This document shows positions 58,712 to 64,000 of a stretch of DNA of 64,000 nucleotides, in pieces. Positions within the stretch are counted from its first letter, which is position 1, and every line of letters starts with the position of its first letter. The translations under genes were made by a program, and so were the position numbers. The notes under the pieces were generated by a model that was not told where the DNA came from, ran no database searches, and worked only from the letters and a program-made list of their open reading frames with translations. The stretch comes from Miniphocaeibacter halophilus. Lineage in GTDB: Bacteria > Bacillota > Clostridia > Tissierellales > Peptoniphilaceae. The DNA is taken from assembly GCF_016458825.1 (NCBI RefSeq), contig NZ_CP066744.1, positions 1,237,868 through 1,301,867 of the forward strand, written 5' to 3'.

Positions 58712-58855
58712 CTAGTTTATTAAACTATAAGATAGAATTGTTGAATTTTTTCAACAAATAAACTAAAATTAAATAAGGATAGTTAAAAAATTGAAATAAT
58801 ATGCTGGCAGGCGATAATTTCAATTAAACTATTCGTGTGTGATAAACTAGCCTTT
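58682..58855 (-). ncRNA. Candidate structured leader RNA or riboswitch-like attenuator
   Basis: A transcript starting near 58855 would fold as a three-way junction. P1 pairs GGCTAGTTTAT (58852-58842) with ATAAACTAGCC (58720-58710). P2 pairs ATAGTT and ATTGAAAT with ATTTCAAT and AACTAT, capped by a loop with CGCCTGCCAGC. P3 is TGTTGAA-AAAA-TTCAACA. A terminator follows at 58682-58711 and shares its CCCTTT arm with the extension of P1. No known riboswitch class was recognised. The next gene downstream on this strand is the ECF S component, 300 nt away. Confidence 0.55.
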
Positions 58856-58860
58856 AACTA

Positions 58861-58913
58861 TATTCTAGATTAAAGTATAGAAAATGTCAATAAATATACT
58901 TTAATCTAGAATA
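58861..58913. promoter_or_regulatory. 19-bp perfect inverted repeat, likely repressor operator
   Basis: Arms 58861-58879 and 58895-58913 are perfectly inverted with a 15-bp centre. The first covers the -10 of the leader RNA promoter and the second lies just before the repressor gene, so one protein could control both directions. Confidence 0.6.
58862..58890 (-). promoter_or_regulatory. Near-consensus promoter of the leader RNA
   Basis: On the minus strand TTGACA (58890-58885), a 17-bp spacer and TAGAAT (58867-58862). The start of transcription is expected near 58855, right at the start of P1. Confidence 0.75.
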
Positions 58914-58935
58914 CGAGGCTTTGAAAGGAGTCTCT

Positions 58936-59295
58936 ATGTTTGAAATAATAAAAGAATTATGTAAAGTAAAGGGTATATCAATAAGTGAATTAGAAAGACA
59001 GTTAGGTTATTCACAAAATGTTTTATATCGTTTAAAAACTCAAGTTCCAGGTTCTGATAAAGTAGTAGATTTGGCGAACTTTTTTAATGTTTCTACTGAT
59101 TATCTGCTAGGCAGAACAGAAATAAAGAATATACTTACAACAAAAGATAAAAATGATATTGCATTACTGATAAAACAAATTCTTACAATGTTAAATAAAG
59201 ATGATAACTTATTATATAATGGAAAACCAATAACGGAGCAAGAAAAAACAAATATGCAAATAGCATTGGAAATAGTGTTAAAAATAAATGATTAG
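58936..59295 (+). CDS. Phage-type HTH (XRE/Cro-CI) repressor
   Basis: A 119-residue regulator. The N-terminal HTH (residues ~5-60) reads ISISELERQLGYSQNVLYRLK with DLANFFNVSTDYLLGR, typical of phage and mobile-element repressors. The C-terminal tail (LLYNGKPITEQEK) is shared with many short prophage repressors and lacks a protease domain. The start at 58936 follows AAAGGAG; a longer start 15 bp earlier is less likely. The perfect inverted repeat just upstream is its probable operator. Confidence 0.83.
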   Translation: MFEIIKELCKVKGISISELERQLGYSQNVLYRLKTQVPGSDKVVDLANFFNVSTDYLLGRTEIKNILTTKDKNDIALLIKQILTMLNKDDNLLYNGKPITEQEKTNMQIALEIVLKIND

Positions 59296-59319
59296 TCTAG
59301 TTGCAAACTAGGCTTTTTT
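59295..59319 (+). terminator. Terminator after the repressor gene
   Basis: GTCTAGTT and AACTAGGC form a stem with a 3-nt loop followed by six T. It starts at the stop codon. Confidence 0.8.
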
Positions 59320-59420
59320 GTGTGGGAAAAATTTGAAATAGTTTATTTTAATAATAAGGGAGACAGAAACAATATTATATGGTAATAAATCAATTAAAAA
59401 ATAACTCTACACAATATATT

Positions 59421-59441
59421 AAGAGCCAAGGGCTCTTTTTT
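59421..59441 (+). terminator. Second terminator
   Basis: AAGAGCC-AAG-GGCTCTT followed by TTTT; it isolates the downstream repeat array from upstream transcription. Confidence 0.8.
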
Positions 59442-59452
59442 AGTATAAGAAT

Positions 59453-59485
59453 GTAACGTTAAAGTAACGTTACTTCTGATATAAT
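59453..59485 (+). promoter_or_regulatory. Promoter with twin GTAACGTTA boxes
   Basis: A perfect TATAAT at 59480-59485 has no good -35; the palindromic box GTAACGTTAC (59464-59473) and a half copy GTAACGTTA (59453-59461) occupy that place. This suggests regulated transcription into the repeat array and the gene at 60038. The region 59486-59654 shows no gene. Confidence 0.5.
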
Positions 59486-59654
59486 AAATATGTATGTTTA
59501 ACTATAAATTCGGGGTAAAAACAGTAACATCATCATTATGGATTTATGCCAATAATTAAATATACAATAAAAAATTTAGAAAATTTTTTTAAATAGCTCT
59601 ATTTCATTTGAATTGTAGATAATATATTTAAGTAGTAAGCTAAATAGTCAATAT

Positions 59655-59985
59655 AGCTTACTGAAAGCTTGTTGATTAAATAAGCTTACAAGCCAGTCAG
59701 CTTACTGAAAGCTTGTTGATTAAATAAGCTTACAAGCCAGTCAGCTTACTGAAAGCTTGTTGATTAAATAAGCTTACAAGCCAGTCAGTTTACTGAAAGC
59801 TTGTTGATTGAATAAGCTTACAAGCCAGTCAGCTTACTGAAAGCTTGTTGATTGAATAAGCTTACAAGCCAGTCAGCTTACTGAAAGCTTGTTGATTGAA
59901 TAAGCTTACAAGCCGGTCAGCTTACTGAAAGCTTGTTGATTGAATAAGCTTACAAGCCGGTCAGCTTACTGAAAGCTTGTTGATT
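59655..59985. repeat. 44-bp tandem repeat array, seven and a half copies
   Basis: Units start at 59655, 59699, 59743, 59787, 59831, 59875 and 59919, with a 23-bp partial copy at 59963. Each unit holds two AAGCTT sites and the inverted pair GCTTGT/ACAAGC, so each can form a hairpin. Variants are ordered: GATTAAA in copies 1-3 and GATTGAA in 4-7; CCAGTC in 1-5 and CCGGTC in 6-7; one C to T at 59789 in copy 4. An incomplete related inverted pair (AGTAAGCT, 59634) stands just before. Confidence 0.95.
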
Positions 59986-60037
59986 TTATGAAATACAAAG
60001 GTTCAAAATTGATATATTAGTTATATATTTATATAAT

Positions 60038-61453
60038 ATGAATAACAGGAGAATTAATAATTCTATGATTAGTAAAGATTTAATTAATGAAATAATGACA
60101 GGAAAAGAAACGAAAACTGTTGAATTTAAAGAAGCGAAAAATAAAATTCCTAAAAGTATTTATGAAACAGTATGTTCCTTTTCGAATAGGAATGGTGGAA
60201 ATATTTATCTGGGAATAAAAGATGATGGTACTATAATTGGTGTAGATCCAAATAGTATTATACAAATGAAAAAAGATTTTGTTACTACTATTCAATCTAA
60301 TAAAAAAATATGTCCACCACTATATCTAGATATTAATGAACATGACTTAGAAGGGAAAAGTATACTACATATATTTGTACCTAATAGTTCTCAAGTTCAT
60401 AGACTAAATAATAAAATTTATGATAGAAATGAAGATGCCGACATTGATATAACAAATAATACTGTAGCAGTTCAACAGCTTTTTAGTAGGAAACAAACAG
60501 AGTATACGGAAAGAAAAATTTATCCCTATATAACTTTGGATGACCTAGACTTAACATTAATAGATAAGTTAAAAAAGGCTGCAATTTTACAGGAAGAATA
60601 TCAAAGTTGGGTATCTTATGATCATTTAGAAATATTGAAATCTATAGGGATGTATAGTAAAGACTATATTACAGGAGACGAAGGTTTTACATTAGCAGCA
60701 GCGATAACTTTTGGGACAGATGAGCTTATATCTTCAGTATTGCCTTATTTTAGAATAGATGCTCTTTTGAGGGAGGAAGATATTGAGAGATATGATGATA
60801 GAGAAAATATTAGAACGAATTTAATAGACTCATATGATATTTTAATGGATTTTGTAAAAAAACATACTTCTAGTTTTTTCTATCTAGAAAATGATAGAAG
60901 GATTAATGTTAGAGATATTTTATTTAGAGAGCTAATTGTAAATATGCTGGTTCATAGAGAATATTCAAATGCTTATGTTTCAAAATTGATTATAGAGAAA
61001 GATTCTATTATTGTTGAGAATGCAAATAAACCCATACATCCAGGAATTATAAAAAAGGGAACTATTGCTCCATATCCTAAAAATCCTACAATAGCAAAAG
61101 TATTTAATATTTTAGGTTTAATTGATGAAGTTGGATCAGGATTTGGTAAAATTTTCAAATATACTGATTTAATATATAAATCTTATCCTAAAATAATTAA
61201 TGAAGATATTTTTAAAGTATGTATTTTAAAAACTAATGTATTTGTTTTATCAGATCAACAAAAACTTGTTGTTGATTTTTTAATAATACCTAGAACTAGT
61301 AAAGAAATTTTAAAACTTCTTAATATTAAAGATTTGAATACCTTGAGAAAAAATATTCTGAATCCATTAATGGAGAATTATATAATTGAAAGGACAATAC
61401 CCGATAAACCGACAAGCCCTAATCAAAAATATAAACTAATAGAAAAAGAATAG
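60038..61453 (+). CDS. AlbA_2 (Schlafen-like) and HATPase_c_4 protein
   Basis: A 471-residue protein of the COG2865 type. The N-terminal AlbA_2/Schlafen-like domain (residues ~15-140) starts with ETKTVEFKEAKNKIPKSIYETV and has FSNRNGGNIYLGIKDDGTIIG. A GHKL-type ATPase lies at residues ~285-390 (FRELIVNMLVHREYSN, VENANKPIHPG, then EVGSGFGKIF), and a winged helix at the end. It may be a nucleic-acid-linked regulator or defence factor; these are common in mobile islands. No good ribosome binding site precedes 60038; an ATG at 60065 is another start. Confidence 0.8.
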   Translation: MNNRRINNSMISKDLINEIMTGKETKTVEFKEAKNKIPKSIYETVCSFSNRNGGNIYLGIKDDGTIIGVDPNSIIQMKKDFVTTIQSNKKICPPLYLDINEHDLEGKSILHIFVPNSSQVHRLNNKIYDRNEDADIDITNNTVAVQQLFSRKQTEYTERKIYPYITLDDLDLTLIDKLKKAAILQEEYQSWVSYDHLEILKSIGMYSKDYITGDEGFTLAAAITFGTDELISSVLPYFRIDALLREEDIERYDDRENIRTNLIDSYDILMDFVKKHTSSFFYLENDRRINVRDILFRELIVNMLVHREYSNAYVSKLIIEKDSIIVENANKPIHPGIIKKGTIAPYPKNPTIAKVFNILGLIDEVGSGFGKIFKYTDLIYKSYPKIINEDIFKVCILKTNVFVLSDQQKLVVDFLIIPRTSKEILKLLNIKDLNTLRKNILNPLMENYIIERTIPDKPTSPNQKYKLIEKE

Positions 61454-61481
61454 ACCAATATAAATAATATACGGCATTTAA

Positions 61482-61524
61482 CAAAATCACTAGCGAATTA
61501 CATTTCGCTAGTGATTTTGTTTTT
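61482..61524 (+). terminator. Strong terminator after the AlbA_2 gene
   Basis: A 16-bp perfect stem with a 6-nt loop followed by TTTTT-like DNA. From 61525 to 61768 the DNA is very A+T-rich with no gene seen, and holds the promoter of the reverse transcriptase gene. Confidence 0.85.
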
Positions 61525-61768
61525 AAAGATTTTCCAATTTGGTTCAATTAAAATAAAGTACAAATAATAAATAAAATATTTTGCAAATTTACATTCTACT
61601 ATAGCCTATTAATATATATTATATTAACATTAAATAATATATTATGCAAAGGTTGTAATATTATTCTAATCAGGTAATATATATATAAGATAATATATTT
61701 ACTAAAATATTCTCATCTTTATTAATATGCAACAGAAAGGATAGAAGTTATTTAAGAGAGGAAATAAT

Positions 61769-63676
61769 ATGCTATTTATCGATTATAATTTATGGTTGCG
61801 AACATGTAAATCTATTTTTAAAGAAAGTCCAAATAGATTAAAAATGTATTTGCAGCTTTATCCAATAGGACAATTATCTAAAAAGGATAAGGAAAAAATA
61901 ATGTCAATGAAATTTTTCGAAAACAATATAGAAAATGGCTTATGGATGCTTGAAAAATCTAATCTAGAAATACGAAAACACTATTATATTAATAATGATG
62001 GATCCTTTAGAAATGTAAATTTAGTATCACCTATTATGTTCTTGGTAATACAATGTTTTGGATTTTTATTAAATGATAATTTTTCATATGACAGTACCGA
62101 TAAGAAAATATTTTATGCAGGTAATTTAATGGCAGATATATCTTTTTATGCTGAACCATATAATGATTTTGCTAAATCAGTAAAAATAGCTTCTGAGGAA
62201 TATGAATATTTTATTAAGCTAGATATTAAAAGCTTTTATGATAATATTTCGTTGGATATATTATTTAGTGACATTCTTAGTATAAAAGCTCTACCTGAAT
62301 ATTTAAAAGATGAAAAAAATTTACTATTATTTAAAACTACTTTATCTATGATTGGAGGAGGAAAATATCCAACAATAGAGAATTCATCTTCATTATCATA
62401 TATTGCTTCTGTTATATACTTGGAAGATGTAGAAAATAAATTTATTGAATCTTTAAAAAGAAATAAAAATATAACTTCCTTTAAAATATTTAGATACGTA
62501 GACGATACATATATATTATTAAATCTTTCTGAAAGCGTGGAATTAGCAGATATATTTTTAAGTATAAGTAGCATATACAATTCGATAATTTCAAAAAAAC
62601 ATTTAACACTAAACAATGGGAAAAGTACTTATGATAGGACAATAAAAATAAATGAAGTGTTAAGACAAGCGTTTTATGATGAAGAAGTTAATGAAATAAA
62701 ATTTAATATACAGGATAAATATAGAGTTTCATTAATTCCTTTTCTTGAGAAATTAAATTCATTAGACGAAGCTATTGACTTTAAAGAATACGAAGCAATT
62801 ATTGATGAGATTTATACGGTTGAAGATATAGCACTACAACCACAAGAAATTTTTACAACTTTATCTTTAAAAAATATTAAAAAAGATAAAAATAAAGTAA
62901 TAAAATTACTAGATAAATTAATTTTATCAAAGAATAATTATTTAAGATTAGATCCTAAACGATTAACAAGGATTATTGTAAATACTAATAATGGTAAACT
63001 AATAAAAAGTATGCTTAATCGATTATTTAGACTATCTAGAAATGACAATTGGACTATATATGAGATGTGTAGCTTAATCCAATACTTTCTTATGAGAGGA
63101 TTTCAACATTTAGATTTGTTAGAATTATTAAAAGAAGAAGATAAGAATCTTTATTATTATTATATAGAATATTGTAAGGATAGTTTTTGGATAAATAGCT
63201 CTTCTTGTTTAATTGAATTATCAGAAATAAAAAAAGATGATACAATTTGTTTTTTATACGGAATGTATTTGTGTAATTATCAAATGGAAAATTATATAAA
63301 TGCTTATTCTTACTTTAAAAGCTTTTTTGATAGATATACTGCTTGGTTAGCTATGTATAGTGAGGTTGATAAAAAGTCATTTAAAAAGAAGAAACCCAAT
63401 ATTAAAAAATATTATAGTAATAAGAGTTTATCTAGAGTTTATAAGAAAATAGATAATGCAGAAAAAATAATTAAAAAAGCACATGATTTAAGAAATGCAA
63501 GTCCAATAAATCATTCTAGTGCTGAACTTATTAATAAAGGAAAATCTAATAATGAATTAAAGGCTGAAATTGATGAATCAATTTTAGAAATGAAGTTTTT
63601 AATAACTAGCAAAATTAATAATATCAAAAAGAATAAATGCGAGTTTAAAATACAAAATAAAATTGAACAAGCATAA
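61769..63676 (+). CDS. AbiA-like reverse transcriptase with HEPN-like C-terminus
   Basis: A 635-residue protein. The reverse transcriptase core has motif A L-D-I-K-S-F-Y-D (151-158), a motif B-like region (GGGKYPTIENSSSLSYIA, ~196-213) and Y-V-D-D at 243-246. The C-terminal ~300 residues are helical; near the end R575-N-A-S-P-I-N-H582 fits the HEPN RNase pattern Rx4-6H. The layout and length match the Lactococcus AbiA abortive-infection RTs, and less so AbiK, which lacks HEPN. Such RTs make DNA without a template and stop phage growth. GAGAGGAAA precedes the ATG. No integrase, maturase or group II intron structure is seen. Confidence 0.8.
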   Translation: MLFIDYNLWLRTCKSIFKESPNRLKMYLQLYPIGQLSKKDKEKIMSMKFFENNIENGLWMLEKSNLEIRKHYYINNDGSFRNVNLVSPIMFLVIQCFGFLLNDNFSYDSTDKKIFYAGNLMADISFYAEPYNDFAKSVKIASEEYEYFIKLDIKSFYDNISLDILFSDILSIKALPEYLKDEKNLLLFKTTLSMIGGGKYPTIENSSSLSYIASVIYLEDVENKFIESLKRNKNITSFKIFRYVDDTYILLNLSESVELADIFLSISSIYNSIISKKHLTLNNGKSTYDRTIKINEVLRQAFYDEEVNEIKFNIQDKYRVSLIPFLEKLNSLDEAIDFKEYEAIIDEIYTVEDIALQPQEIFTTLSLKNIKKDKNKVIKLLDKLILSKNNYLRLDPKRLTRIIVNTNNGKLIKSMLNRLFRLSRNDNWTIYEMCSLIQYFLMRGFQHLDLLELLKEEDKNLYYYYIEYCKDSFWINSSSCLIELSEIKKDDTICFLYGMYLCNYQMENYINAYSYFKSFFDRYTAWLAMYSEVDKKSFKKKKPNIKKYYSNKSLSRVYKKIDNAEKIIKKAHDLRNASPINHSSAELINKGKSNNELKAEIDESILEMKFLITSKINNIKKNKCEFKIQNKIEQA

Positions 63677-63732
63677 AATTAAAGTTAATTTAATACATAG
63701 AAAATTATAATAATCTTCAAATAATTCCTTAA

Positions 63733-63760
63733 ACAGAGCAGAAAATCCGCTCTGTTTTTA
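63733..63760 (+). terminator. Terminator after the reverse transcriptase gene
   Basis: ACAGAGC and GCTCTGT pair (with one inner mismatch then a G-C) around AAAAT, followed by TTTTT. Confidence 0.8.
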
Positions 63761-63804
63761 TGCGAATATTTTATTTGAGAAGTCAAAGTTATATCTTGTT
63801 ATTA

Positions 63805-63822
63805 AGTATCTTTTAAGATACT
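63805..63822. promoter_or_regulatory. Palindromic operator candidate upstream of the last gene
   Basis: AGTATCTT and AAGATACT are perfect 8-bp arms 2 nt apart, 47 bp before the start of the HTH gene. Confidence 0.45.
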
Positions 63823-63868
63823 ATTAAATGGTATGGAATAATATATAATAATATAAAAAGAGGGGAAA

Positions 63869-64000
63869 ATGTACATAAATTATAAAGGATTATGGAAGTT
63901 ACTAATAGATAAGGATATGAAAAAATCTGACTTAAGAGTGTTAACTAAAATGAGCACAAGTACTTTGTCGAAACTCACCAAGGATGAATATGTTTCCATG
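63869..64000 (+). CDS. XRE (YozG-like) HTH regulator, partial at window end
   Basis: The first 44 codons are present and the gene runs off the window. INYKGLWKLLIDKDMKKSDL followed by MSTSTLSKLTKDEYVSM matches the small YozG-like HTH regulators. AGGGG precedes the ATG. Such regulators often stand beside restriction-modification or other mobile genes; what follows here is unknown. Confidence 0.8.
   Translation, partial: MYINYKGLWKLLIDKDMKKSDLRVLTKMSTSTLSKLTKDEYVSM

Noticed and set aside
58682-58855. Purine riboswitch or 6S RNA
   Set aside because: The three-way junction lacks the conserved purine-switch core bases, and the fold is not the long single rod with central bubble of 6S RNA.
59655-59985. 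CRISPR array
   Set aside because: The 44-bp units are contiguous with no variable spacers, and no cas gene is present in the window.
61769-63676. Group II intron or retron reverse transcriptase
   Set aside because: No maturase or endonuclease domain, no intron domain V/VI-like hairpin and no msr/msd-like inverted repeat pair was seen around the gene; length and C-terminus fit AbiA better.

Overview
The window is A+T-rich DNA (roughly 30% G+C by eye) with strong GGAGG-type ribosome binding sites, tightly packed operons and many hairpin-plus-T-run terminators. The gene content (PTS sugar systems, LytTR two-component systems with BceAB-like ABC exporters, ECF transporters, SsuABC-type ABC transport, LTA-synthase-like sulfatase, IS110) fits a low-G+C anaerobic Bacillota. 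The Tissierellia/Peptoniphilaceae group is my best guess, at low confidence. No rRNA or tRNA gene was recognised.

Layout. 1-6131: a block flanked by 67-bp direct repeats, carrying a frameshifted AraC-type regulator and a three-gene operon (DUF5058-type membrane protein, a second membrane protein, AbgB-like M20 amidohydrolase). 6136-10353: acylphosphatase, then an RpiR-type regulator, an EIICB PTS permease and a GH4 6-phospho-alpha-glucosidase, together an alpha-glucoside uptake unit. 10390-23899: an envelope-stress region with two paralogous modules, each a LytTR response regulator plus sensor kinase divergent from a BceAB-like ATPase/permease pair. The first kinase is frameshifted in a run of eight A. 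Between the modules lie a membrane-anchored thioredoxin, a DedA protein, a GT4 glycosyltransferase and a DUF374-like acyltransferase. 24048-36576: housekeeping and metabolic genes (two GNATs, formamidase, cytidylate-kinase-like, APH-like kinase, M3 peptidase, YjdF-like protein, LTA-synthase-like sulfatase, baeRF protein, ZIP transporter, YitT divergent from a MerR regulator with a 19-bp-spacer promoter, class-M-like sirtuin). 36603-39701: a DUF975/CmpB-like membrane protein whose promoter region is interrupted by an IS110 element with a likely bridge RNA. 39937-44556: a BglG-type regulator, a Ula-type PTS (IIA, IIB, IIC) and a UPF0309 SIS protein. 44631-47398: an SsuABC-like transporter with a frameshifted binding protein. 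47620-48540: a decayed gene and a flavodoxin. 48870-52881: a pair of DUF262 proteins, a candidate GmrSD-like defence module. 53004-58381: an ECF transporter operon linked to hydantoin racemase and dihydropyrimidinase. 58682-64000: an accessory island holding a promoter-defined structured leader RNA, a phage-type repressor, seven and a half 44-bp tandem repeats, an AlbA_2/HATPase protein, an AbiA-like reverse transcriptase with a C-terminal HEPN-like motif, and the start of another HTH regulator.

Most novel candidates: (1) the roughly 174-nt leader RNA at 58682-58855 on the minus strand, with a near-consensus promoter, a three-way-junction fold and a terminator that shares bases with its closing helix; (2) the AbiA-like RT-HEPN gene and its island; (3) the 44-bp repeat array probably transcribed as a leader; (4) the twin DUF262 genes; (5) the IS110 bridge-RNA loop that matches the reconstructed target site. 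Four coding sequences are broken at A/T homopolymers, so sequencing error must be excluded before calling them pseudogenes.
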